DNA of 64,000 bases from Methanopyrus sp. SNP6. GTDB lineage: Archaea; JAADCQ01; Methanopyri; Methanopyrales; Methanopyraceae. Made by a program: the position numbers and the translations under genes. This document shows positions 26,708 to 35,588 of the stretch, in pieces (within the stretch, counting starts at the first letter, position 1; every line of letters starts with the position of its first letter). Location: NCBI RefSeq assembly GCF_002201895.1, contig NZ_CP019436.1:1215867-1279866 (forward strand). Direction: 5' to 3'. Under the pieces are notes generated by a model, which saw nothing but the letters and a program-made list of their open reading frames with translations, made no database searches and was not told where the DNA came from.

Positions 26708-27547
26708 TCACCTCCGCACACGCACTCTGAGCCCGTCGTGCGCTACGACTACCACTGGAAACACCTCTCGAGCCTCCTCCCTCATTCTTTCCGGATCTAC
26801 CTTAGTGGACAGGTGCGTCAACACCAGTAGGTCGACTCCCGCCTTTCGAGCGACCTCGGCGGCCTCTAAGTGGGTCGAGTGCGAGTATCTCACAGCTTCC
26901 TCCTTGTTTTCGAAGCATGCCTCGTGTACCAACACCTGACAACCGCGGATGTTCTCGGGGTTGGCCGGACGACCGTCTCCCTTCACGTATACGGATATCT
27001 TACCGGGTTTCGTCAGTGAGTACGGGCGCTCACCGCGTAAAAGTACTTCACGCCGCTTCCATGTGGGTACCTTCCGTATATACTTCGGATCCGCCTTCCC
27101 GGGTATCTTCGGTGTTTCAATCCGATAGTCAACCGTAGGAACCTCGTGTTCCGACTCGTACACCAGCACCCGGAGGTCACCGATCTCCACCTCATCTCCC
27201 GGATTCACCTCCCGGTACTCAATCATCTCGAAGTCGGAAATGTCCAAAGTGGACTCAGAATCCGCGGCGGGACCGTAGACCTTCAACCTACGCCCGTGAA
27301 GAAGGTCCACGGTAGTCGCTAGGGGTAAGAGGCCCGCAACGTGATCGATGTGACAGTGGGTGAGCAGCACAGCGTCCACGTCGTAAATCGCGACACCTTG
27401 CTCCATAGCCTGACGCTGGGCGCCCTCCCCGCAGTCAATCAGGAGTTTGGTTCCGGAGAACTCCACCAACAGTCCCGGATGGTTCCGGTCCTTCGACGGG
27501 ACAGCGCCGCCCGTTCCCAGAAAGTGCATCACCAGCTCACGGTCCAC
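26708..27547 (-). CDS. rnz: Ribonuclease Z (tRNA 3' processing)
   Basis: Zinc beta-lactamase-fold endonuclease that trims the 3' trailer from tRNA precursors. From GTG 27547 the product has 279 residues. It shows HFLGTGGAVPS at the start, the metal motif THCHIDHVAG at 63-72, SHSTHLEAAEVA (histidine of the second site), VLTHLST and the RNase Z exosite region in the middle. GTG 27547 is preceded by GGGGGATG; an earlier in-frame start at 27631 would add 28 residues not seen in the family. Most likely monocistronic. Confidence 0.93.
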   Translation of the reverse strand: MDRELVMHFLGTGGAVPSKDRNHPGLLVEFSGTKLLIDCGEGAQRQAMEQGVAIYDVDAVLLTHCHIDHVAGLLPLATTVDLLHGRRLKVYGPAADSESTLDISDFEMIEYREVNPGDEVEIGDLRVLVYESEHEVPTVDYRIETPKIPGKADPKYIRKVPTWKRREVLLRGERPYSLTKPGKISVYVKGDGRPANPENIRGCQVLVHEACFENKEEAVRYSHSTHLEAAEVARKAGVDLLVLTHLSTKVDPERMREEAREVFPVVVVAHDGLRVRVRR

Positions 27548-28045
27548 GACACATCCCCCGGACCTGAGGGGAGACAAATCGATGTTCTCCTCCAGAAGCA
27601 GCGATTGGTAAGTCGTCTCAAAGAAGTTCACTCCCTACAGGGCCCTACCGTCGCTTTCACTACCCGCTCGGTCTTTCCTCGAAACGCCTCGCCTTCCGTT
27701 AGTTCTCGTAAAATGAATTGGCCGCGTAATCTGCGTAGAGCCGTTTGGCTTCCTCGTGTTGAAGTTGAACTCTGAATCCCGAGCCTTGAGATACGTCGGC
27801 TCCATCCCGTAGGCGCGGAGGACCGTCAACTACCCGCCGACCACAACCCGGTGCTCGGATCCTAGGATGCCGGCCTGTACAGAATCCAGGCTTCTTGGGG
27901 GTAAGTTTCCACCATCGACGATCGATCGAACCCCGAAGTCTCGCTGGAAATAGCGTTGCGGTTTCTGCATGACGTCTACCGAAGGCAACATGAGTCCGCC
28001 GTTCGGCTGGTATTGAGGGTTGCCGTACCGATTCGGCCGGGGTCA
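27548..28045. other. Gene-poor stretch between rnz and the helicase gene
   Basis: About 500 bases with no convincing gene. Short minus-strand frames exist (for example 27699-28046, 115 codons) but they lack a ribosome site, have mixed composition and no recognised family. The region may hold divergent promoters and possibly decayed coding sequence. I see no RNA gene or clear repeat in it. Confidence 0.5.
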
Positions 28046-30784
28046 ATGGCTATGACCGAAGGGTTCGAGGCGCTACCGGACGACGTACAGAGAGTGGTGT
28101 ACTCGAGGTTTAAGGAGCCCACTCCACCCCAACGCGTAGCGATACCCGAGATTATTGACGGGAAGAACGTCTTGGTAATAGCCCCTACCAGCTCCGGCAA
28201 GACCGAGACCGCGGTACTACCTGTATTCTCAATGGTACGTGAACTCGACGAGCCTGGAATCAAGGCGCTCTACATCACTCCGTTGCGGGCCCTTAACAGG
28301 GACATACTACGAAGGATTCGATGGTGGGGGGAAAAGCTGGGTCTCGAGGTCGCGGTGCGCCACGGCGACACCCCGCAGAGCGAGCGGAGGCGTCAGGCGG
28401 AGGACCCACCGGACGTACTGCTCACGACTCCCGAGACCCTCCAAGCTATACTACCGGGTAAGCGCATGCGTGAGCACCTCTCCCACGTACGTCACGTTAT
28501 CGTGGATGAAGTTAACGAGCTCGCCATGGACAAGCGCGGTGTACAACTGACGCTCGGACTGGAACGACTCGCCGAAGTGGCGGGTGATTTCCAACGTATC
28601 GGCCTCTCCGCCGCAGTAGGCTCGCCCGACCGCGTGGGTAAGTTCCTCGTCGGTGATCGCGACGTCGAGGTGTTGGAGATCGAGGCCGAGCGTTACCTGG
28701 ACGTTTCCGTAGCTCACCCGACTGGACCGCACGAGGTTAAGGAACGGCTGGAACTGATCCACGAGCTGGCGAAGGAACGTGACTCCGTCCTCGTGTTCAC
28801 CAATACCAGACAGATGGCCGAGCTACTCGCAACTCGTCTGAAAACTGAGTATGATGACGTTGAGGTGGAGATACATCACAGCTCAATATCGAGAGAGAAG
28901 CGCATGGAGGTCGAAAAAAGGTTCAAAAAAGGTGAGATCGACATCCTCGTATGCACCAGCTCACTGGAGCTCGGTATCGACATAGGTCACGTGGACTTGG
29001 TGATCCAGTACGGCTCGCCGCGTCAAGTAACACGACTCACGCAGCGAGTGGGGCGCGCGGGCCGTCGGCGTAAACGGGCTGAAGGTCTCGTGATAACGTC
29101 GAACCCCGACGATCTTGCGGAAGCTGCAGTGATATGTCGTCGGGCTCTGAAGGGATCCTTGGAGCCCACTGATATCCCTGAAGGTTGCTTGGACGTCCTC
29201 GCCCACCAGCTCGTGGGGTTGTGCCTGGACGGGCACCAAGTCACCATAGATTACACGCTGGAGGTGTTCAGACGCGCTTACCCATACCGCCACCTCGACG
29301 CTGAGACGCTCCGAGAGGTGGCCGAGTTCCTGGACGATATCGAGGTGCTCCGGGTGCGCGGTGACCGAGTGTACCGGACGAAGGACGCCTGGAAGTACTA
29401 CTACTCGAACTTGAGCATGATCCCCGACGAGCGACACTACAGAGTGGTTACGGAGAACGGTGGACACGTTAGCGTCCTCGACGAGCCGTTCGTCCTCGAG
29501 TATTTAAAACCCGGTATCAAATTCATCTGCGCCGGTAGACCGTGGATCGTGCAGGACGTGGATCATGACCGCTACGAGGTGTTGGTGACGCCGGCCGAGG
29601 CCGTGGAGGGCGCCATACCCTCATGGGTTGGCGAGGAGATCCCCGTCCCGTACGAGGTGGCGCGCGAGGTGGGGGAAGGGATCGGGCGGGTCGAGGCGGC
29701 GCTGGAGGAGGGGTTCACCGAGGCCGTCGAGGTTGCGGCCGAAACCTTCGGTCTAGGACGTCGAGAGGCTAAGGTACTAGCCGACCTAATCCGTAGACAG
29801 CGGGATCACTCATCGGTGCCGCTTCCAGGGAGGCCCGTCATCGAGGATCTGGGTGGGACCCTGGTTATCCACGTGTACGGTGGTACGAACCCCAACCGCA
29901 CCCTGGAGAAGGTCCTCGGGACTCTGATCTCGGGACGTCTGGGGACGACGGTCAGGACGTACTCGACTCCGTACAAGATCGTGATCTCGGCGGAGAAGCG
30001 GGCGGGACTCGACGCGGACCTCCTAGTGGAGTGTTTGGAGACGCTGCCTTCCGACGAACGCGGGTTCCACACCCTCACGCTCAGAATCGTCGAGAAATCC
30101 GAGGTCTTCAAGCGTCGACTGGTGCACGTCCTGAAGCGCTTCGGTGCGATAGAGCCGGACGCCGACTACAGGGACGTCTCACCACGACGTCTACTGAAGG
30201 CGTTCAAGGGGACGCCCCCGTACTACGAGACGGTCTCAGAAGTCGAGCGGGATCTCGACACCTCCGTGGCGTTCCGACTGGTGAAGGAGTTGGAGGAGAA
30301 GGCGGAGATCGTTCGAGTGCGTGACCCTTCCCCGTTCGCTGAGCACGTGTTGGAGGGACTCGGAGAGGTGGGGCGCGTGACCTCAGGACTCCTAGCCGCG
30401 CAGGTCGAGACGCTCAAGCGGGATCTGGAACGACGCAAGCTGTGGCTCGGCTGCCCGAACTGCGGCTGGCGTGGTCGACGCTCCGTCGAGACCGTCAAGG
30501 AGGAGGGTCTCGAATGTCCCGACTGCGGCGCCACGTACCTAATCGCCGCCAAGACAGAGGAGGGTCTAGAAAAGCTGCTGAAGAACTCCGAGCGCGCCCG
30601 GCGGGTGGCCGATCTGCTTGAGTCATACGGTGTCAAGGCTCTGGAAGCCCTCGCGGTGCCTGGTGTCGGGCCCGAGGCCGCGGCCAAGGTGCTCCGATCG
30701 ACCGGCGGACGTGAGCCACACTTCTATCGTGAGCTACTGCAGGAGCGCCTCCGTTACCTCCGCACCCGTCGGTTCTGGGACTAG
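28046..30784 (+). CDS. Lhr-type superfamily 2 helicase with zinc finger and helix-hairpin-helix
   Basis: A 912-residue ATP-dependent helicase. The core has the Q motif FKEPTPPQRVAIPEI, Walker A APTSSGKTETA at about 46-56, TPLRALNRDILRR (Ia), motif II VDEVNEL at about 153, motif V TSSLELGIDIGHVDLV and motif VI QRVGRAGRRRK. The winged-helix and Lhr-core parts follow, then a four-cysteine zinc finger (CPNCGWRG to CPDCGATY, about 802-830) and a helix-hairpin-helix (AVPGVGPEAAAKVLRSTG). Lhr proteins act in DNA repair and branched DNA processing. Motif II reads DEVN rather than the usual DEIH/DEVH. The start is ATG 28046 with CCGGGGTCA upstream. Confidence 0.92.
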   Translation: MAMTEGFEALPDDVQRVVYSRFKEPTPPQRVAIPEIIDGKNVLVIAPTSSGKTETAVLPVFSMVRELDEPGIKALYITPLRALNRDILRRIRWWGEKLGLEVAVRHGDTPQSERRRQAEDPPDVLLTTPETLQAILPGKRMREHLSHVRHVIVDEVNELAMDKRGVQLTLGLERLAEVAGDFQRIGLSAAVGSPDRVGKFLVGDRDVEVLEIEAERYLDVSVAHPTGPHEVKERLELIHELAKERDSVLVFTNTRQMAELLATRLKTEYDDVEVEIHHSSISREKRMEVEKRFKKGEIDILVCTSSLELGIDIGHVDLVIQYGSPRQVTRLTQRVGRAGRRRKRAEGLVITSNPDDLAEAAVICRRALKGSLEPTDIPEGCLDVLAHQLVGLCLDGHQVTIDYTLEVFRRAYPYRHLDAETLREVAEFLDDIEVLRVRGDRVYRTKDAWKYYYSNLSMIPDERHYRVVTENGGHVSVLDEPFVLEYLKPGIKFICAGRPWIVQDVDHDRYEVLVTPAEAVEGAIPSWVGEEIPVPYEVAREVGEGIGRVEAALEEGFTEAVEVAAETFGLGRREAKVLADLIRRQRDHSSVPLPGRPVIEDLGGTLVIHVYGGTNPNRTLEKVLGTLISGRLGTTVRTYSTPYKIVISAEKRAGLDADLLVECLETLPSDERGFHTLTLRIVEKSEVFKRRLVHVLKRFGAIEPDADYRDVSPRRLLKAFKGTPPYYETVSEVERDLDTSVAFRLVKELEEKAEIVRVRDPSPFAEHVLEGLGEVGRVTSGLLAAQVETLKRDLERRKLWLGCPNCGWRGRRSVETVKEEGLECPDCGATYLIAAKTEEGLEKLLKNSERARRVADLLESYGVKALEALAVPGVGPEAAAKVLRSTGGREPHFYRELLQERLRYLRTRRFWD

Positions 30785-31743
30785 ATCGGTAGGTAAGAGA
30801 GCCCGAGGAACGTCAGCAGAAGGAAGAACAATCCCGCAATCCCGACGGTCCCGATGAAAGGTACCGGTATCCCTATAGGAGGTGACGGATCCTCCCCGCT
30901 CTCCACACCGTTCAGTGGTGTCCGCGTCTCGACGTCTCCCGTCACCGGTGTGTCGTAGCGGATTCGGGTCACACCGCCGAGATCCAGGAACGGTTTGGAA
31001 ACCGCGACGGCGACGGGGTACCCTCCCAGAACGGCCTTCCACAGCTCTTCCGTGAACGCCACCAGGGAGTCGTCGGGTAGGCCGGTCAACAAGACGACCG
31101 TTAGGGTACGACCGCGCTTAGAGGACACGATAACCGTCAATGGAGAGATAGCGCCGGAGATTGCCGAGTACAACCTGTTCACGACCTCCACGGGCCCGAA
31201 GAACTCCAGGATTCCGGGGTGAAGGTTGGAAAGGAAGAGGCCGTAAGGGACCAGCAAAAGCTCCCCTACGTTGCTCGTGGACTCGTCGTCCACGACGAAG
31301 TATCGACTAGATCCCTCTTGAACGGCCCCTAGGACGAGTACCGCGTGGTACGCCGGAGGACGACTCAACAGCGAGACCACAGTTACCTCGAACACCTTCG
31401 AGACTGCATCCGGGCTCGCGATCGCCTGGAAGGCGTCGATGATGTCGAGGTTATCGTCGTCGTGTTCCCCCGTGGCCGAACTCTCGTACTGTAGTGGAGT
31501 CACGGGGTCTCCGTTCCACCATCCCATGGCGACACCTAAGTTATACAAGTCCACCGCGCACGCCTCCGCACACCAGATCCTGTCAACGCGCCCATCCCCG
31601 TCGATATCGGACCCAAAAGAGGTGTTCGGAGCATCGAACTCCGGGTCTAAGTAGTAATGACCGGAGATGAATCCTCCCACTCGAGCGTGAGCGGGCGTCA
31701 TCGCGATGGATACTGCGATTATTAGCACTAGGGTGGGCAACAT
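30781..31743 (-). CDS. Secreted, C-terminally anchored protein; possible Cys-His-Asp hydrolase
   Basis: A 320-residue protein with a clear signal peptide (residues 1-20, ending TPAHA) and a C-terminal membrane segment (about 298-318), so the body lies outside the cell. An acidic loop SDIDGDGRVDR looks like a calcium site. C58 and C62 in WCAEACAVDL, H133 in AYHAVLVLG and D152/D153 in YFVVDDES are ordered and spaced like the triad of transglutaminase- or papain-like enzymes, but I do not recognise the family. It overlaps the end of the convergent helicase gene by 4 bases. Confidence 0.75.
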   Translation of the reverse strand: MLPTLVLIIAVSIAMTPAHARVGGFISGHYYLDPEFDAPNTSFGSDIDGDGRVDRIWCAEACAVDLYNLGVAMGWWNGDPVTPLQYESSATGEHDDDNLDIIDAFQAIASPDAVSKVFEVTVVSLLSRPPAYHAVLVLGAVQEGSSRYFVVDDESTSNVGELLLVPYGLFLSNLHPGILEFFGPVEVVNRLYSAISGAISPLTVIVSSKRGRTLTVVLLTGLPDDSLVAFTEELWKAVLGGYPVAVAVSKPFLDLGGVTRIRYDTPVTGDVETRTPLNGVESGEDPSPPIGIPVPFIGTVGIAGLFFLLLTFLGLSYLPI

Positions 31744-31749
31744 TCGTGT

Positions 31750-32316
31750 TCACCTCTCGGGTTCGAAGAGCGCCAGATAGGACGTTCTCATCCCCGAGAA
31801 CAGCGTCCCTCGTCGGAGGACCTTTCCCTCCCCCCATACCATGCATATGCAGGATCGTCGCCAGCCGTCGAGCGCCTTGACAGCCACGGAGAAGGTCTCA
31901 GGCGTGACAGCGTTTAGCAGTATCGCGCGTCGCACGCGCTCGGCGAGGGCGAGGAGCACTTCTTCCAGCCGCTCGGAACCGGATACGACGGCGGCGTCCA
32001 CCTTGCCCACGTCCTCCAGGACCTCTGGGGCCCACCCGCGTACTATCTCTATACGATCCCTCAGGCAGAAGTCCCGAACGTTCCGCTCCAACGATCGGAT
32101 CGCTTCCTCGTTTCCTTCCACCGCGTACACGCGGCCCAGAGGTCCTACCGCCCGGGCCAGCTCGAGGGTTAGCGAGCCCGATCCCGCGCCGATCTCGAGG
32201 ATTCTCTCGCCCGGTCGCGGTCGAAGTACGGCCAGTACCGTCGCTTTCATCACCGGCTTGGTGGGGCCTGGGACACCCTTTATGACCAAGTCAGAGGGGT
32301 CCACGACATTGAACAC
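31750..32316 (-). CDS. cbiT: Cobalt-precorrin-6B C15-methyltransferase (decarboxylating), CbiT
   Basis: Corrin ring enzyme of the anaerobic cobalamin pathway that methylates C15 and removes the acetate carboxyl of cobalt-precorrin-6B. From GTG 32316 the product has 188 residues. The N-terminal GVPGPTKPVMKATVL is the CbiT hallmark, followed by the SAM-binding RPGERILEIGAGSGSLTLELA, AVEGNEEAI and a VNAVTPET-like motif (LLNAVTPETFSVAVKALD). A start at GTG 32304 is also possible. It lies head to head with cbiL; the two start codons overlap or nearly touch. Confidence 0.9.
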   Translation of the reverse strand: MFNVVDPSDLVIKGVPGPTKPVMKATVLAVLRPRPGERILEIGAGSGSLTLELARAVGPLGRVYAVEGNEEAIRSLERNVRDFCLRDRIEIVRGWAPEVLEDVGKVDAAVVSGSERLEEVLLALAERVRRAILLNAVTPETFSVAVKALDGWRRSCICMVWGEGKVLRRGTLFSGMRTSYLALFEPER

Positions 32317-32971
32317 TGGAGCACCCACCCTATACGGAGTGGGCTTGGGCCCCGGGGATCCCGACCTGCTGACTCGTAAGGCGGTTAAGATTATAAAGAA
32401 GGTACCTGTCGTGATGGTGCCCTTCGTAGGCGCGGAGAGTCGAGCCGCCAGGATAGTGCGCGCCGTCGACCCGGAAGCCACAGTGGTTGGTTACTACGCA
32501 CCGATGACCAGAGACCCGGAGGAACGTGATCGAGCGTACTCGAAGGCCGCTAAAACCCTGGCGAAACTGCTCGAGCGGTTTCACGAGGTGGCGGTCTGTA
32601 ACCTCGGAGATCCTACCCTATACGCCACATTCTGGCACATCGTGGAGCGGATCCCGCTAGAGGACTTCGAGATAGAGCTGGTCCCTGGGATTCCCGCGGG
32701 ACTCCTTTGTGCGGCCCGCATCGGCCGTCCCTTAGCGATGGAAAGTGATAAGGTCCTCATCTGCACTCGGGAACCGCCGGAAGACCTTGAAAGCACGGAC
32801 ACGGTGATACTCTATAAACCGACCCGGCGAGGCATCGAGAGGCTCCTCCGGAAGGGGTTCGAGGTCTACGCGTGCCGGGATCTGGGGTTCAAGGGAGAGC
32901 GAGTGGAGCGTGTAAGCGCGGCCGAGTTCGAGCCCAATTACCTGTGCACGATAGTCGCCCTCCGACCTTGA
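32309..32971 (+). CDS. cbiL: Precorrin-2 / cobalt-factor II C20-methyltransferase, CbiL
   Basis: SAM-dependent corrin methyltransferase that adds the C20 methyl group to (cobalt-)precorrin-2, the first committed step of corrin formation. The 220-residue protein starts near LYGVGLGPGDPDLLTRKAV, the family hallmark, and shows VAVCNLGDPTLYATFWHI and ELVPGIPAGLLCAARIGRPLA. TTG 32309 has GAGGGGT at 32294-32300. Longer upstream codons in this frame are the antisense of cbiT and can be ignored. The methyltransferase genes are about 5 kb from the cobN-like surface gene. Confidence 0.9.
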   Translation: MNTGAPTLYGVGLGPGDPDLLTRKAVKIIKKVPVVMVPFVGAESRAARIVRAVDPEATVVGYYAPMTRDPEERDRAYSKAAKTLAKLLERFHEVAVCNLGDPTLYATFWHIVERIPLEDFEIELVPGIPAGLLCAARIGRPLAMESDKVLICTREPPEDLESTDTVILYKPTRRGIERLLRKGFEVYACRDLGFKGERVERVSAAEFEPNYLCTIVALRP

Positions 32972-32997
32972 GGTGGCGGGGGCCGGGTTTTTACACG

Positions 32998-35520
32998 GTG
33001 ACTACCCGAGAAGTTCGGGGGCGAGTGTTGCTCCGTACGGTGTGGGTAGATTACGCCAGGAAGGGCGAACCCGATGTCATCTTAGTAGGTCGGCGGGAGG
33101 ACGGGAACCCGGCTACCCTCGTCGTTAAGGGGTTTCGTCCTTACTTCTACGCGGAGGTGGAGGATGGGTTCGATCCGTCCGAGGTGGAGCGTCTGAGTGG
33201 TGTAGTGGAGGTCGAAGAAGCCCTGTTGAAGCACCCCTACGGCGGCGACCGGGTGGAGCTCCTACGGATCGTCGCCACGCACCCTAAGGTCGTTCCCAAA
33301 CTGCGCGAGCATGTCAAGAAGCTGGACGGCGTGAAGGAAATCTACGAAGCGGATATCCCCTTCGTACGCCGTGCCGCCGTCGACCTCAATCTGCCGCCCG
33401 CGTCCGAGGTCGACGTCTCTGACCTGGACAAGGGATCCTGGTCCGGACTTCCATCGTACTTCGCGGACGTCGAGGACGCCCGTGAGTTGGACCACCGCCC
33501 CTATCCGATCGAAGACCTCGTCGTCGCCAGCTTCGACCTCGAGGTGTTGGCGGAACCCGGAACGACGATTAAGGGAGCTTCGGGCCCTATCATCGCCATC
33601 AGCTTCGCGTACAGGACGCCTGATGGGGAGCGCCATAACTACGTGATTACCTGGAAGGGAGAAGACGAGTCGTTCGAAGTGGACGGAGTGGAAACCGAGG
33701 TCATCGTGTGCAGGTCGGAAGCCGCCGCGCTGCGGAGGTTCTTCGACGAGTTCCGCCGTGTCGATCCCGACGTAGTGTTCACCTACAACGGGGACGAGTT
33801 CGACCTGCCGTACCTGCAACATCGGGCCAGGAAGCTGGGTATCGACGTCTCTCCCCTGGCGCGGCCGGCGGGCAAGCGTGGGATCATACTGAAGCACGGG
33901 GGTGGCCGTTACGCCTCCGATATTTTCGGACGGGCTCACGTCGATCTGTACCACACGGCGAGGAAGAACCTCAAGCTGGAACGCTTCACGCTTGAGGAGG
34001 CCGTCAAGGACGTGCTCGGTGTGGAGAAGGGGGAGATGGAGCTAGCCGACATCAACGAGGCCTGGAAGCGCGGTGATCTGGACGAACTGATGAGGTATTC
34101 GGCCGAGGACGCTCACTACACCCTCGAGCTGGGACTCGAGCTGGCACAGGTCGAGCTGGAGCTCTCCTACCTGACACGACTGCCGCTGCCGGATGCGACT
34201 CGCTTCAGCTTCGGGCAGCTCGCGGAATGGAGGGCCATCTACAAAGCGCGCAAGGAGGATATCCTGATACCGAACAAGCCGACTCGAGACGAGTACAAGC
34301 GGCGGCGTCGCAAGGCGTACAAGGGAGCGATAGTGTTCGAGCCCGAGATAGGGCTCCACGAGAACGTGGTCTGCGTGGACTTCGCCAGTCTGTATCCCAA
34401 CGTGATGGTCGCACACAACATCTCGCCCGACACGTTCGACTGCGACTGTTGTCCGCGCGTGACCGTCGAGGAGGTGGACAACCCCACGGACGCGACCGTG
34501 GCGCCGGACGTGGGTCATAAGTTCTGTAGTCGGCGTAAGGGTTTCTTCCCCCGGCTCGTGGAAAGACTCATCGAACGCCGGCGTGAACTCAAACGCCGTC
34601 TCCGGGAGCTCGACATTGAGTCGCATCCTCACGAGGCTAAGATCCTCGACGTACGACAGCAGGCGTACAAGGTCCTGGCCAACAGCTACTACGGCTACAT
34701 GGGCTGGGCTAACGCGCGCTGGTACTGCCGTGAGTGTGCCGAGAGCGTCACTGCTTGGGGTCGCTACTACATCAGCGAGGTTCGAAGGATCGCGGAGGAG
34801 AAGTACGGGTTGAAGGTCGTGTACGGGGACACGGACTCGCTGTTCGTGAAGTTGCCTGACGCGGACTTGGAGGAAACCATCGATCGGGTGAAGGAGTTCC
34901 TGAAAGACGTCAACGGCCGCCTCTCCGTGGAACTGGAGCTGGAGGACGCCTACAAAAGGATCCTGTTCGTGACTAAGAAGAAGTACGCTGGGTACACCGA
35001 GGACGGGAAGATCGTTACGAAAGGTCTGGAAATGGTACGACGGGACTGGGCGCCCGTCGCCAGGGAGACGCAGCGTCGAGTCTTGAAGCGGATCTTAGCC
35101 GACAACGACCCTGAGGCGGCACTGAAGGAGATTCACGAAGTACTCGAGAGGCTGAAGTCAGGCGACGTCGACATCGAGGAGCTCGCGGTTACGTCCCAGC
35201 TCACGAAGAAGCCCTCAGAGTACGTTCAGAAGGGTCCCCACGTCAGGGCCGCGTTACGGCTCGCTCGGCATCTCGGAGTGGAGCCCGAACCGGGCACCAT
35301 CGTGAGGTACGTCATCGTCCGCGGTCCAGGTAGTGTCAGCGACAAGGCGTATCCTGTGGAGCTGGTGCGGGAGGGGGAGAAGGAACCCGACGTCGATTAC
35401 TACATCGAGCACCAGATACTGCCGGCCGTGGAGCGTATCATGCAGGCGATAGGTTATTCCCGCGGACAGATCGTCGGTGAGACGGCCTCGCAGAAGACGC
35501 TGGATCAGTTCTTCGGCTGA
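32998..35520 (+). CDS. polB: Family B DNA polymerase
   Basis: Replicative DNA polymerase with proofreading. From GTG 32998 the product has 840 residues. Exonuclease motifs: FDLEVL (ExoI), YNGDEFDLPYL (ExoII), YSAEDAHYTL (ExoIII). Polymerase motifs: DFASLYPNVMVAHN (A), KVLANSYYGYMG (B), YGDTDSLFVK (C) and KKKYAGY. No intein is present and the gene is not split, unlike in Methanothermobacter. The C-terminal QKTLDQFF is a PCNA-interacting peptide. A TATA-like TTTTTACA at 32988-32995 and GGGGGCG at 33018-33024 favour a later start at GTG 33025 or TTG 33028, which would cut the N-terminus by 9-10 residues. Confidence 0.95.
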   Translation: MTTREVRGRVLLRTVWVDYARKGEPDVILVGRREDGNPATLVVKGFRPYFYAEVEDGFDPSEVERLSGVVEVEEALLKHPYGGDRVELLRIVATHPKVVPKLREHVKKLDGVKEIYEADIPFVRRAAVDLNLPPASEVDVSDLDKGSWSGLPSYFADVEDARELDHRPYPIEDLVVASFDLEVLAEPGTTIKGASGPIIAISFAYRTPDGERHNYVITWKGEDESFEVDGVETEVIVCRSEAAALRRFFDEFRRVDPDVVFTYNGDEFDLPYLQHRARKLGIDVSPLARPAGKRGIILKHGGGRYASDIFGRAHVDLYHTARKNLKLERFTLEEAVKDVLGVEKGEMELADINEAWKRGDLDELMRYSAEDAHYTLELGLELAQVELELSYLTRLPLPDATRFSFGQLAEWRAIYKARKEDILIPNKPTRDEYKRRRRKAYKGAIVFEPEIGLHENVVCVDFASLYPNVMVAHNISPDTFDCDCCPRVTVEEVDNPTDATVAPDVGHKFCSRRKGFFPRLVERLIERRRELKRRLRELDIESHPHEAKILDVRQQAYKVLANSYYGYMGWANARWYCRECAESVTAWGRYYISEVRRIAEEKYGLKVVYGDTDSLFVKLPDADLEETIDRVKEFLKDVNGRLSVELELEDAYKRILFVTKKKYAGYTEDGKIVTKGLEMVRRDWAPVARETQRRVLKRILADNDPEAALKEIHEVLERLKSGDVDIEELAVTSQLTKKPSEYVQKGPHVRAALRLARHLGVEPEPGTIVRYVIVRGPGSVSDKAYPVELVREGEKEPDVDYYIEHQILPAVERIMQAIGYSRGQIVGETASQKTLDQFFG

Positions 35521-35588
35521 CGGGATGACGAGAGCGCCCCTAAGTGATCCGTGATCGGCTTCACCCTGGCCGACCGTGGGTGTTCTCC

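Noticed and set aside
27699-28046. 115-codon minus-strand frame upstream of the helicase
   Set aside because: No ribosome site, mixed composition and no recognised motif; kept only as part of a gene-poor stretch.
31841-32308. Upstream part of the cbiL frame (156 extra codons)
   Set aside because: It is the antisense of cbiT; the family sequence begins at about 32330 and a start with a ribosome site exists at 32309.
32998-35520. Intein or split in the family B polymerase
   Set aside because: All exonuclease and polymerase motifs follow at normal spacing in one frame.
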